Of a DNA stretch of 64,000 nucleotides, positions 36,912 through 45,809 are shown one piece after another; position 1 is the first letter of the stretch; every line of letters begins with the position of its first letter. The stretch comes from Hwanghaeella grinnelliae (GTDB lineage Bacteria > Pseudomonadota > Alphaproteobacteria > UBA8366 > Aestuariispiraceae). The stretch lies in assembly GCF_004005845.1 (NCBI RefSeq), contig NZ_SADE01000002.1:186421-250420 (forward strand). Reading direction: 5' to 3'. The notes beneath the pieces are model-generated. The model made no database searches, was not told the DNA's origin, and was given only the letters and a program-made list of their open reading frames with translations. The translations under genes and the position numbers were made by a program.

Positions 36912-39163
36912 GGATTGGCCCTCCCCCTCGTTTCCAGCCGGCCCATTTCGTCCAACCGTGGGCGCCACCCGCGCAACAGCAGTGCATTTGTGACGACGCA
37001 GACGGAACTCAACGCCATGGCCGCGCCCGCGATGCCGGGGCTGAGATATCCAAGCGCCGCCAGCGGAATGCCGACCGTATTATAGGCGAAGGCCCAGAAC
37101 AGGTTCTGGCGGATCTTGGCCAGGGTGCGTTCCGATATCTCCAAGGCGGCCGGCGCAAGGCGCGGATCGTCCCGCAGCAGCGTTATGCCGGCGGAATTGA
37201 CGGCCACGTCGGATCCACCGCCCATGGCAATGCCGAGACTTGCCGCGGCTAGCGCCGGAGCATCGTTGATGCCATCACCGACCATGGCGACGGACCGGCC
37301 TTGTTTCTGCATTTCCACAATTTCAGCGGCCTTGTCTTCCGGGCTGACTTCCGCGACCACCGCGTCAATGCCAACCAGACCGGCGACCCGTTCCGATTCA
37401 CGCTTTGTATCGCCCGAAAGCAAAGTGACCGACCGGCCCGAGGCATGCAGCGCGGCGACGGCCGCCACCGCCTTGTCGCGAATGCGGTCGACGATATCGA
37501 CGCGGGCGACGCAGACACCGTCCACGGCGAGCCAGACATGGGTGCCGACATCCTCCTCTTCGCTCCAATTGCCAAGAGCCTCTGGAAGGGCGATGCCTTC
37601 GACGTCTAACAGCGCCGGCTTACCGATCAGGACCGGCTTGCCGTCGACTGTCGCCGCGACGCCCTGGCCGGTAACGGACCGGAAATCCGTTGCTTGGAGC
37701 GCGGCTTGGGACGGGTTGACCGGTAGGTCCTGAAAGGCCCTGGCCAGCGGATGATTGTTTTGGCGCTGCACGGCAATTGCCGCGGCCAGGGCGAAACCGT
37801 CTTCCTTACCCCCGGCCCAGGCGATGTGGCGCACGGTGGGCTGACCCGCCGTCAAGGTTCCGGTCTTGTCGAAGACGACGGTGTCGATGCGCCCGGCGCG
37901 CTCAAGCGAGGTGACATCGCCAACCAGAATGCCGTTCCGCGCGGCGGCCCCCAGCCCCGCTGCGATGGCGGCGGGGGCGGCGAGTCCCAAGGCGCAGGGG
38001 CAGGCAATAACCAGGACCGAGACGGCGGCGACGACGGCGGATTCGACACCCGGGCCGAAGACCATCCAACCCAGAAAGGTGAGCGCCGCGATCGCGACGA
38101 TCGTGGGCACAAAGATCGCGCTGATCCGGTCGACCAGTTTTTGCACCGGCGCCTTTTCCGCCTGTGCGGCACGGACCAGGTCGGCGATCTTGGCGAGCCG
38201 CGTGTCCTTGCCGATCTGCGTCGCGCGGATCGTCAAAAGACCGGTCAGGTTGGTGGACCCGGCGATGACCGATGCGCCAACCGCCGCCGTCACAGGCATG
38301 CTTTCGCCGGTCAGCATGCTTTCATCGATATCGGCCGTGCCTTCGGTGATTTCGCCATCGACCGGCAAGGCTTCACCCGGCCGTACCCGTATCAAATCAC
38401 CAACCGCGACGCGTGTGATGGGGACATCCTTTTCGCCCTCCGCCGTCACCAGCCGGGCGCGGGCCGGGCGCAAGGCAAGCAGGGCCTGCAATGCGCTGGT
38501 TGCCCTATGCTTGGCGCGGGCTTCCAGATATTTGCCGAGAAGGACGAGCGTGATGACCACCGCCGCCCCTTCGAAATACAGCGATCCACGCGCCGCATCC
38601 CCCAACGTCACCGTCAGATAAGTGCTGTAGAGAAAGGCCGTCGTGGTGCCCAACGCGACCAGGACATCCATATTCCCGACCCCACCGCGCAGGCTGGCCC
38701 AGGCGCCGCGATAGAACCGCCAGCCGATGACGAATTGAACCGGCGCGGCGAGGGCCAGTTGAATCCAGGGCGTCACGTGGACCGATACGCCGAAAGGCAT
38801 CAACAGCATTTCCGCCATAAGCGGCAGCGTCAGCAGCGCCGAGGCGATACACAGGTAAAGAACCGTCTTGTCTTCGGACGGGCCGCCCTTGGCGACCTGG
38901 TCGGCGAATTGAGCGCCGAAACCGGCTTGTTCCGTCGCAAAAGTGATCGTGTCGGCATTGATACCGTCGGACGCCTCCACCCGCGCGCTTTCCAGCGCGA
39001 AGTTGACGGTTGCGAGCGACACGCCCGGGACCGCGTTCAACGATTTTTCAAGCCGCGCCGCGCATCCGGCGCAGGACATGCCGCTGACACCGAACTCGAA
39101 GACGGTTGTCTTCTCCGCTTCGGGAAGGGTGGCGGACGAGAATTGGGCGGTCGCTTCGGACAT
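36908..39163 (-). CDS. copA: Copper-exporting P1B-type ATPase
   Basis: A 751-residue Cu(I) exporter. One N-terminal metal-binding domain has GMSCAGC (C31 and C34); the transmembrane metal site is CPC in VIACPCALGLAAP; the P-type signature DKTGTLT holds the phosphorylated Asp, and HP motif QNNHPLA and GDGINDAPALAAA are intact. The enzyme pumps Cu(I) out of the cytoplasm at ATP cost. I place the start at ATG 39163 (MSEATAQF), which has AAAGGA 10 bases upstream; seven codons further upstream are also open. The promoter at 39187-39217 and the co-transcribed cueR make this a self-contained copper resistance unit. Confidence 0.96.
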   Translation of the reverse strand: MSEATAQFSSATLPEAEKTTVFEFGVSGMSCAGCAARLEKSLNAVPGVSLATVNFALESARVEASDGINADTITFATEQAGFGAQFADQVAKGGPSEDKTVLYLCIASALLTLPLMAEMLLMPFGVSVHVTPWIQLALAAPVQFVIGWRFYRGAWASLRGGVGNMDVLVALGTTTAFLYSTYLTVTLGDAARGSLYFEGAAVVITLVLLGKYLEARAKHRATSALQALLALRPARARLVTAEGEKDVPITRVAVGDLIRVRPGEALPVDGEITEGTADIDESMLTGESMPVTAAVGASVIAGSTNLTGLLTIRATQIGKDTRLAKIADLVRAAQAEKAPVQKLVDRISAIFVPTIVAIAALTFLGWMVFGPGVESAVVAAVSVLVIACPCALGLAAPAAIAAGLGAAARNGILVGDVTSLERAGRIDTVVFDKTGTLTAGQPTVRHIAWAGGKEDGFALAAAIAVQRQNNHPLARAFQDLPVNPSQAALQATDFRSVTGQGVAATVDGKPVLIGKPALLDVEGIALPEALGNWSEEEDVGTHVWLAVDGVCVARVDIVDRIRDKAVAAVAALHASGRSVTLLSGDTKRESERVAGLVGIDAVVAEVSPEDKAAEIVEMQKQGRSVAMVGDGINDAPALAAASLGIAMGGGSDVAVNSAGITLLRDDPRLAPAALEISERTLAKIRQNLFWAFAYNTVGIPLAALGYLSPGIAGAAMALSSVCVVTNALLLRGWRPRLDEMGRLETRGRANP

Positions 39164-39186
39164 AGGGTTGGTATCCTTTCCCATCC

Positions 39187-39217
39187 CATATAGGGTTTCC
39201 AGTTACTGGAAGGTCAA
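39187..39217 (-). promoter_or_regulatory. CueR-type copA promoter and operator
   Basis: On the minus strand TTGACC (39217-39212) is followed by a 19-bp spacer and then TATATG (39192-39187) as -35 and -10. The spacer holds the dyad TTCCAGT-A-ACTGGAA (39211-39197), seven-base arms around one base. The overlong 19-bp spacing and this palindrome are the hallmarks of MerR-family promoters that CueR untwists upon copper binding. It lies 24 bases upstream of the copA start. Confidence 0.93.
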
Positions 39218-39364
39218 GGGCAAGGTGCTGGGTTTTGCCGTCGAATCCTTCATAGTCACGAAAAGCACCGGCGAAGAGCCTCTCGAATTCCAACTTTAGA
39301 ATTCTGGGCCAGACGATAGACTGAACAGCACCGTATCGGCAGAGGTTGAGGGCTAAGGCAACCT

Positions 39365-40366
39365 ATGGGAATCGACAAGAAACCGCTGGCCATCACCATG
39401 GGCGATCCGTCCGGTATCGGGCCCGAGATCGTGGTCAAGACATTGGTCGACCGCGTCGTCGACCGGCCGGTGGTCGTGATCGGCGACCCCGCGGTGATCG
39501 AACGGGCCATCGACATCACCGGCGCGGCCCTGTCATGCCGCATTCTCGATCGGCTGGGCGATTTCGACGATGCCGGGATCGGAACCACGATCGATATCCT
39601 GCCCGCCGTGGACATGTCGGAACCGCCCAAATTCGGGGTTGTTTCCGCCGCCAGCGGCAAGGCCGCCTATGATGCCGTGATTGCCGCCATCGACCTTGCC
39701 AAGACGGGCGAGATCGCCGGAATAGTGACCGCCCCCTTGCACAAGGAAGCCATGTCGGCGGCCGGCATCCGCTATCCGGGGCATACGGAAGTCCTGGCAG
39801 ACAAAGGGGGCGCGGAACGCGTCGCCATGATGCTGGCCAATGACGAATTGCGTACCGTTCTGGTAACGATCCATTGTTCCTTGCGCGATGCGATAGAACG
39901 CGCGGATTTCGACGCCCAGCTGGCGGCCATCCGGTTGGCGCATGAAGGATGCCTGGCCCTTGGCATAGAAAAGCCCCGCATCGCGGTTGCCGGTTTGAAC
40001 CCGCATGCGGGCGAAGGCGGATTGTTCGGGCAGGAGGAGATTGAGATCATCTCGCCCGCCATTCGCGCCGCGGTCGCCGAAAACATGGACGTCACCGGCC
40101 CCTGGCCGGGCGATACGGTTTTCATGCAAGCCCGGCAGGGTCGGTTCGACATCGTCGTCGCACAATACCACGATCAAGGTTTGATCCCGGTAAAGTATAT
40201 GGGGATAGAGAAAGGCGTGAATGTCACCCTGGGCCTGCCCTTCATTCGCACAAGCCCGGACCACGGCACCGCCTTCGACATCGCGGGGACGGGAACGGCC
40301 GATGCGGAAAGCCTTCGAACGGCCCTGCGCTATGCCGCGCGCATGGCCGATGCCCGTGTGTTGTAG
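39365..40366 (+). CDS. pdxA: PdxA-family 4-hydroxythreonine-4-phosphate dehydrogenase
   Basis: A 333-residue metal-dependent dehydrogenase. Family motifs: ITMGDPSGIGPEIVVK near the start, VTAPLHKEAM with YPGHTEVLA (first metal His region) and VAQYHDQGLIPVKYMG (second metal His). PdxA acts in pyridoxal phosphate synthesis, while PdxA2 paralogues act on 4-phospho-erythronate or threonate in sugar-acid catabolism. No pdxJ or ksgA/surA is beside it, as would be normal for biosynthetic PdxA, and an unusual TIM-barrel gene follows 17 bases later, so a PdxA2-type role is possible. Residues that would settle the two cannot be read without alignment. Confidence 0.88.
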   Translation: MGIDKKPLAITMGDPSGIGPEIVVKTLVDRVVDRPVVVIGDPAVIERAIDITGAALSCRILDRLGDFDDAGIGTTIDILPAVDMSEPPKFGVVSAASGKAAYDAVIAAIDLAKTGEIAGIVTAPLHKEAMSAAGIRYPGHTEVLADKGGAERVAMMLANDELRTVLVTIHCSLRDAIERADFDAQLAAIRLAHEGCLALGIEKPRIAVAGLNPHAGEGGLFGQEEIEIISPAIRAAVAENMDVTGPWPGDTVFMQARQGRFDIVVAQYHDQGLIPVKYMGIEKGVNVTLGLPFIRTSPDHGTAFDIAGTGTADAESLRTALRYAARMADARVL

Positions 40367-40383
40367 GGGAGTCGCAGGCTGAG

Positions 40384-41079
40384 ATGGCACTGACCTTCAT
40401 CTTCATGTTGACCCATAACGACCGGACCGTTGCCGACGCGAGGGACCGCCTGGAAGATGTCTTGGCCGGCGGGTGCCGGCATATCGGCTTCAAGGATGTG
40501 GGTCTGCCCTTCGACGAACTCACCCGCCTGTCCCATGACATCAAATCGGCCGGCGGCACCGTCTATCTGGAAGTCGTGAGTTTGAACCGGGAAAGCGAAT
40601 TGACGTCGGCCAAGGCGGCCTTGGGTTTTGAAGTGGATTACCTGCTGGGAGGGACACGCGCGGCGGACGTCGCCCCGCTTCTGCACGGCACACCGATCCA
40701 ATATTTCCCCTTCCCCGGCAGGATCGTCGGACATCCCAGCGTGCTGGAAGGTGACGCGGCGGAAATAGCGGCCAGCGCCCGGGACCTCGCCGCTCGCGAC
40801 GATGTGCATGGCCTGGACCTGCTTGCCTATCGCTATGCCGGTGATGTGCCAAGCTTGATGAAGCAAGTCTGCGATGCGGCGGGGAAGCCCGTCATCATGG
40901 CGGGCAGCATCGACGGGGAGCAGAAGATCGCCGATGTCGGCGCCGCCGGCGCATTGGGGTTCACTGTCGGAACCGCCGCTTTCGACAACCGGTTTCCCGC
41001 AGCCGCGCCCGGCCTGCGCGGACAGGTCGAAGCGATCGGCGCACTGGCCGGAAAATATGGCGGCGGCATCGCCGCCTAG
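40384..41079 (+). CDS. Uncharacterised TIM-barrel protein linked to pdxA
   Basis: A 231-residue soluble protein with the hydrophobic-strand pattern of a (beta/alpha)8 barrel: start LTFIFMLTHNDRTV, then HIGFKDVGLP, VYLEVVSLN, VDYLLGG and a phosphate-binding-like C-terminal pair AGSIDGEQKIADVGAAGALGFTVGTAAF. The last part resembles HisA, NanE and GlpP-type barrels, but I do not recognise the family. It lies 17 bases after pdxA on the same strand, so the two are probably one operon. Its stop overlaps that of the convergent acyl-CoA synthetase gene within the palindrome CTAG. Catalytic residues cannot be named from this sequence alone. Confidence 0.75.
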   Translation: MALTFIFMLTHNDRTVADARDRLEDVLAGGCRHIGFKDVGLPFDELTRLSHDIKSAGGTVYLEVVSLNRESELTSAKAALGFEVDYLLGGTRAADVAPLLHGTPIQYFPFPGRIVGHPSVLEGDAAEIAASARDLAARDDVHGLDLLAYRYAGDVPSLMKQVCDAAGKPVIMAGSIDGEQKIADVGAAGALGFTVGTAAFDNRFPAAAPGLRGQVEAIGALAGKYGGGIAA

Positions 41080-42722
41080 GCGTGGCCGTATTCAAGGTCG
41101 CGTAAATCGCGCCGCCGGATCTTTCCGGTAACGGTCTTGGGAAGCTCATCGGCAAAGACAATCTTGCGGGGGTATTTGTAGGGTGCGGTCGATGCTTTCA
41201 CGAAATCCTGCAGTTCCTTGATGAGGGTGTCGTCCGCTTGAAACCCGGCATTCAAAACCACATAAGCGCAAACGATCTCACCCCGGTCGGGATCGGGACT
41301 GCCGACGACCGCGGATTCCTGCACGGCGGGATGTTCGATCAAGGCATTTTCCACCTCCATCGGCCCGATGCGATACCCGGCGGACCCGATGACGTCATCG
41401 TCCCGGCCCTCGTAGAACAGATAGCCGTCCGCATCACAGCGTGCCCGATCACCCGTGACGAACCAGTCCGTTCCGTCGATTTTCACGATGCTGGCCGCCG
41501 TCCTGTCCGCGTCCCGCCAATAGCCCAGCATGACCTGTGGGTTCGGCAGCTTCATCGCCAGCCGACCCGGTTGATCGGTTGCCGCCAAGCCATCTCCGTC
41601 ATCGGCCAATACCGCCATCTCAACACCCGGCAAGGGTCGCCCCATGGAGCCCGGCTTGACGGCCATTGACGGATAATTCAGGACCGTCATCAGGGTTTCC
41701 GTTTGCCCATACCCATCAAGCAGTTGCGCCCCGGTCAGGTCCTTCCAGCGGGTGACGACTTCCGGGTTCACGGATTCCCCCGCCGACACGGTAAGCCGCA
41801 GCGCGGGCAACCCAGCCGCCGGTGGTTCCTCGCCGATCAGGCGGCGCAATTCAGTGGCCGCCGCACAAAATACCGAAACATTGTATTTTTCCAGAATCCC
41901 GAAACGTTTCGCCGGTTCGAAAGGGCCATCGTAGAAAAGCGCCGTCGCCCCGCAACTCCAAGGGCCGAACAGAATGCTTGTCCCGGCCTTGCTCCAGCCA
42001 GTATCGGCGGTACACCAGATTGTGTCGCCCGGCCGTAGGTCAAGCCAATACCAGGCGGACCCACGCCACGTATAAAGTGCCCGCGCGCCATGGGCGACGC
42101 CCTTGGGATTACCCGTGGAGCCTGAGGTGTAATAGAGGATGGCCGGATCGTCGATCGCCACGGAAACTGGATCGAACACATCGCTCGCGGCCTCCATTTC
42201 CTTTTCATAGGACGACCACCCGGCCGGCGCGGCATCCCCGCTACAGACCGCCAAGCGTAGCGCCAGCGGCCGGTCCGGATCGATCTTGCCACAGTTCTCA
42301 AGCGTGGTGATAACGCCCTTCGCCTCGCTATGGTCGAAACGATAGTCCAAATCTTTCTGCGTCAACATGGTGATGCAGGGAATCGGGATCACGCCCAATT
42401 TCGTGCAGGCAACGATTGCGATCTGCCATTCGGGAATCCGCGGCAGGACGACAAGGATGCGGTCGCCTTTCTCCAACCCAGCGGCTTTTAGTACAGTCGC
42501 AAGCTTGTTGGTCAGCGCGGCGATATCCGCATAGGTGTAGCGCGCTTCCGCCCCTTCGGCGTTGCACCAGATCAGCGCAAGCCTTTCGGGATCCCGGGCC
42601 CAAACATCCACGACATCGCCGCCGAAATTGAAGGTCTTGGGTATTTCCCACTCGAACGCCGCGTGAGTCTTTTCGTAGTCCTTCATGCGGTCCGGTACGG
42701 GGACGGCTTTCTCGACCATCAT
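41076..42722 (-). CDS. Acyl-CoA synthetase (AMP-forming)
   Basis: A 548-residue member of the ANL superfamily. Motifs present: P-loop-like YYTSGSTGNPKGVAHG (A3), DGYGQTE (A5), VTGDRARCDADGYLFYEGR (A7) and GKIRRRDLRDLE with the catalytic Lys (A10). The sequence resembles medium-chain or aryl/acyl CoA ligases close to acetyl-CoA synthetase. It would activate a carboxylic acid as its acyl-AMP and then its CoA ester. The gene follows the phosphotransferase gene after 12 bases on the same strand; the pair recalls the LvaE/LvaA step of levulinate breakdown in Pseudomonas. Substrate unknown. Confidence 0.9.
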   Translation of the reverse strand: MMVEKAVPVPDRMKDYEKTHAAFEWEIPKTFNFGGDVVDVWARDPERLALIWCNAEGAEARYTYADIAALTNKLATVLKAAGLEKGDRILVVLPRIPEWQIAIVACTKLGVIPIPCITMLTQKDLDYRFDHSEAKGVITTLENCGKIDPDRPLALRLAVCSGDAAPAGWSSYEKEMEAASDVFDPVSVAIDDPAILYYTSGSTGNPKGVAHGARALYTWRGSAWYWLDLRPGDTIWCTADTGWSKAGTSILFGPWSCGATALFYDGPFEPAKRFGILEKYNVSVFCAAATELRRLIGEEPPAAGLPALRLTVSAGESVNPEVVTRWKDLTGAQLLDGYGQTETLMTVLNYPSMAVKPGSMGRPLPGVEMAVLADDGDGLAATDQPGRLAMKLPNPQVMLGYWRDADRTAASIVKIDGTDWFVTGDRARCDADGYLFYEGRDDDVIGSAGYRIGPMEVENALIEHPAVQESAVVGSPDPDRGEIVCAYVVLNAGFQADDTLIKELQDFVKASTAPYKYPRKIVFADELPKTVTGKIRRRDLRDLEYGHA

Positions 42723-42734
42723 CCAACCTCCCTT

Positions 42735-43796
42735 TTAATCTACCCGGCCTTGGGCGATGTCATGGGTAAACGTCAGCAGATCCTCGGCGAGCGATCCGAA
42801 TTCCGCAAATTTGGGATCCATCGTTCCGCCTTCACGCCAACGCCGGTGGAGCTGCGCGAAAACCACCGCCAAGCGGAATTGCCCCAACACCCGCTGGAAG
42901 ATGAAATCCGACAAATCCCGGCCCGATGCTTCGGCATAGGCTTCCATCGCCTCCGCCCTTGTCGGAAAGCCGGGGGCGGCGGTCGGCATCTGGTTCAGCT
43001 TGTGCATGACTTGGGGGTCGTTCGGTTCCGTCCAATAGGCGAGCGTGACGGCCAGATCGAACAGGGGGTCGCCACGGGTTCCCATGTCCCAGTCCAGGAC
43101 CGCGACCGGGTCCAGGCCGTCCCTGTCAAGGATCACATTGTCCAATTTGAAATCATTGTGGATCAGCGACACGGCGTGATCCGGCGGCACACGGTCCCGC
43201 AGCCACCCGCAGACCTCGTCCACCAAACCTGGGGCATCCTCGCCCCAGGCGAGATGGGCGCGTTTCGACCACCCCTCGATTGTCCGTCCGAGGAACCCTT
43301 CCGGTTTGCCAAGCCCGTCCAGGCCGACAGCGGCAGGATCGACGCCGTGCAAATCCGCGAGCACATCCATCAACCGCAGACCAATGCGCCGACGGTCGGG
43401 TTCCGCGATATCCTCCGGCACGTCGCCGCCGATCACGCGGCCCTCGCGATAGTCCATGATGAAGAACGGCGCACCGATGACCTCGGGATCGCTACAGGCG
43501 TGACGACACCGCGGCGCCAGCGGGAATTCCTTCCACAGATTGGACAGGATTCCGCTTTCCCGCCCCATGTCGTTCGCCCCCGGCGGAATAGGGCCGAGCG
43601 GCGGACGGCGCAGCACCATCGCCTTCCCGTCCACATGGATCAAAAAATTGAGATTGCCGAAGCCGGCGGCGAACTGCCGCGGCGGGTGGTCCTTCAGGTC
43701 CAGCACCATACCCTGGCCGGACAGATAATCGGCCAAGCGCGCCCAGTCCTGATCCTGCTGTTCCGACGCCGATTTTAATGAGGGCCCTGTCTCCAT
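42735..43796 (-). CDS. APH-fold phosphotransferase (ACAD10/LvaA-like kinase)
   Basis: A 353-residue kinase of the aminoglycoside phosphotransferase fold. The catalytic Asp lies in VSLIHNDFKLDNVILD (Brenner motif) and the metal-binding Asp in AVLDWDMGTRGDPLFDLA. The overall sequence matches the branch fused to acyl-CoA dehydrogenase in ACAD10/11, or standing alone as LvaA, which phosphorylates 4-hydroxyacyl-CoA. The gene pairs with an acyl-CoA synthetase here, which fits that branch rather than drug resistance. The start ATG 43796 has AAAGGG three bases upstream; seven further codons to 43817 are open but lack a clear ribosome site. Confidence 0.85.
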   Translation of the reverse strand: METGPSLKSASEQQDQDWARLADYLSGQGMVLDLKDHPPRQFAAGFGNLNFLIHVDGKAMVLRRPPLGPIPPGANDMGRESGILSNLWKEFPLAPRCRHACSDPEVIGAPFFIMDYREGRVIGGDVPEDIAEPDRRRIGLRLMDVLADLHGVDPAAVGLDGLGKPEGFLGRTIEGWSKRAHLAWGEDAPGLVDEVCGWLRDRVPPDHAVSLIHNDFKLDNVILDRDGLDPVAVLDWDMGTRGDPLFDLAVTLAYWTEPNDPQVMHKLNQMPTAAPGFPTRAEAMEAYAEASGRDLSDFIFQRVLGQFRLAVVFAQLHRRWREGGTMDPKFAEFGSLAEDLLTFTHDIAQGRVD

Positions 43797-43949
43797 TCGC
43801 CCTTTCCATCCCTGCACAGACGCAATTGCGTGTTCTTTTTCTTGTCCTAAAAGGGTGCATGCGAGTGTGCCCCTGTCAAAGGCGGAGTCGTTACATATCT
43901 TTTTCAGGGAACGTCATAATGGACGCGCGCGAAGGAAGGGACCCGACCG

Positions 43950-44846
43950 ATGAACAACAACGAACCGAAAACCGACCTGCCTGCTGGGATAGAGATGGTC
44001 ATCGCGCCCAGGACCAGCGATATCGGGTCCTTCGAGGTGCAGCGCCTGCTTCCCCATCGCCGGCGGCGCATGGTCGGCCCCTTCATTTTCGCGGACCGAA
44101 TGGGCCCATCCATGCTCGGCCCCTCCAACCCGCTGGAGGTCAGGCCACACCCGCATATCGGCTTGTCGACCGTCACTTATCTTTTCGACGGGGAAATCGT
44201 GCACCGGGATAGCCTTGGTTTCGAACAAACGATAAGACCCGGCGCGGTCAACCTGATGATCGCCGGGCGCGGCATCGTGCATTCGGAGCGCAGCGATCCC
44301 AAGGCGCTGGAAGAAGGCATCAACCTGTTCGGCATGCAAATCTGGATGGCCCTGCCGCATGCGCTTGAGGAGACCGATCCCGCCTTCATTAACTATGGCG
44401 CGGCAGATCTTCCGGCGGTTACCGAAAATGGCGCGACCGTCAGACTGGTGGCCGGGTCCTTCCGGGGTGAGACCTCCCCCGTCGAAACCGCAACGGAAGC
44501 GGTCTATGCCGATATCACCCTGCCCAGCGAAACGCGCATAACGATCCCGGCGGACTATGAGGAGCGTGCGCTCTATCCCGTCTTCGGCTCGGTCGAGATC
44601 CGCGGCACGGCGGTCGAGCCCGGGGAGTTGCTGGTTCTGGTTCCGGGGCAGGAGATCACGGTCCGCGCCCTTCAAGACGCGCGGCTTGTCCTGCTGGGCG
44701 GGGAGCCGATGGACGGGCCGCGTCACGTCTGGTGGAACCTCGTCTCCTCCAGCAAGGAGCGGATCGAACAAGCCAAGGAGGAGTGGAAATCGGGGCTTTT
44801 CCCGAAGGTCCCGGGCGACGACGACTTCATTCCACTGCCGGAGTGA
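43950..44846 (+). CDS. Pirin family protein
   Basis: A 298-residue bicupin. The first cupin has the metal ligands H67 and H69 in RPHPHIGLSTVTYLFDGE and H111 with E113 in AGRGIVHSE, which is the pirin signature. Bacterial pirins include quercetin dioxygenases and regulatory binding proteins; the second cupin lacks an obvious metal site. The start is ATG 43950 after AGGAAGG. It diverges from the kinase gene and its last 20 bases overlap the 3' end of the LysR gene on the other strand. Function in vivo is unknown. Confidence 0.9.
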   Translation: MNNNEPKTDLPAGIEMVIAPRTSDIGSFEVQRLLPHRRRRMVGPFIFADRMGPSMLGPSNPLEVRPHPHIGLSTVTYLFDGEIVHRDSLGFEQTIRPGAVNLMIAGRGIVHSERSDPKALEEGINLFGMQIWMALPHALEETDPAFINYGAADLPAVTENGATVRLVAGSFRGETSPVETATEAVYADITLPSETRITIPADYEERALYPVFGSVEIRGTAVEPGELLVLVPGQEITVRALQDARLVLLGGEPMDGPRHVWWNLVSSSKERIEQAKEEWKSGLFPKVPGDDDFIPLPE

Positions 44847-45723
44847 GGTAGCTCAGCAGCCGTTTGGTGACGGGGTTGTCGACGCCCGCGCTGGGCCACA
44901 CCGCATGAACCGGCATCGTCTCCATCCGCCAGTCGGGCAGAAGTTGGACCAAGTCCCCCGCCGCGACGGCGCTTGCAACATAGTGCGCCGGCGGGGACGA
45001 AATCGCCGCCCCAAGCCGGGTCAAATCCAACATCGCCTCGATGCTGTTTACGGTCAGGTTGCCGGCCTGCTCTACGGTAACCGGCTTGCCGCCCGGCCGC
45101 GTGAAGGTCCGCCGCGGCGCCAGCTTGGCGAATTTCACCCAGGGCAGAGCGCGAAGGTCGGACGGAAACCGGATCGGTTTGTGAGCGCGCAGAAACTCCG
45201 GCGAACAGACCAGGATGCGCGGCATGTCCCAGACCAGCCGGCATTTCAGCGCCGAGTCCACCATGCGCCCCGCCCGCAGGGCGAGGTCGAAACGCTCGGC
45301 GATCAAGTCCTCCATCCGGTCGGCATAGACAAGGTCCAGCGCCACCCGGGGATTTTCGCGATGAAACCGCACGATATCTGCCGTCAGCGCCGAATGCGCC
45401 AGGGAGGAGGTGACCGCAATTCTCAGCGTTCCGCTCAACCCCGATTCAATCTGTTTCGCGGCTTGGAAACCGCTCTCCGCCGCGTCCTTCATGGCGAGTG
45501 CCGCGTTGAAGAGTTCCTCCCCCGCCTCCGTCAACGTCATCTTCCGCGTCGACCGATACAGCAGCGCAGTGCCGAGTTCCTTTTCCAGCGCCTTCACATG
45601 ATAGCTCGCCGCCGAGGGCGTCATGTCGAGGCGGCGCGCGGCCTCCCTGAAGCCGCCCGCGCGGACGACATAGGCGAAAATTGAAAGAGATTTCAAACGG
45701 TCCGGATTCATTGTGTAATTCAT
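44827..45723 (-). CDS. LysR-family transcription regulator
   Basis: A 298-residue LysR regulator. The N-terminal helix-turn-helix reads SIFAYVVRAGGFREAARRLDM then TPSAASYHVKALEKELGTAL, followed by the effector-binding domain (residues about 90-290). It starts at ATG 45723 or ATG 45711 (MNPDRLKSL). The 3' end runs 20 bases into the convergent pirin gene. It is divergent from the LysE-type exporter gene by 86 bases, so regulation of that exporter by this protein, as with LysG/LysE and ArgP/ArgO, is the natural hypothesis. Confidence 0.92.
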   Translation of the reverse strand: MNYTMNPDRLKSLSIFAYVVRAGGFREAARRLDMTPSAASYHVKALEKELGTALLYRSTRKMTLTEAGEELFNAALAMKDAAESGFQAAKQIESGLSGTLRIAVTSSLAHSALTADIVRFHRENPRVALDLVYADRMEDLIAERFDLALRAGRMVDSALKCRLVWDMPRILVCSPEFLRAHKPIRFPSDLRALPWVKFAKLAPRRTFTRPGGKPVTVEQAGNLTVNSIEAMLDLTRLGAAISSPPAHYVASAVAAGDLVQLLPDWRMETMPVHAVWPSAGVDNPVTKRLLSYLTPAVE

Positions 45724-45809
45724 TCGAACAATCTGTGTGATTGTATCAGTCTACTGCTGTGGGTGGCGGATGACTAGATTGGCGCAAACCATGATCAGGA
45801 AATATCCCC

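Noticed and set aside
37751-39193. A 480-codon plus-strand open frame opposite copA
   Set aside because: Antisense shadow of a strongly conserved P-type ATPase; it also runs through the copA promoter.
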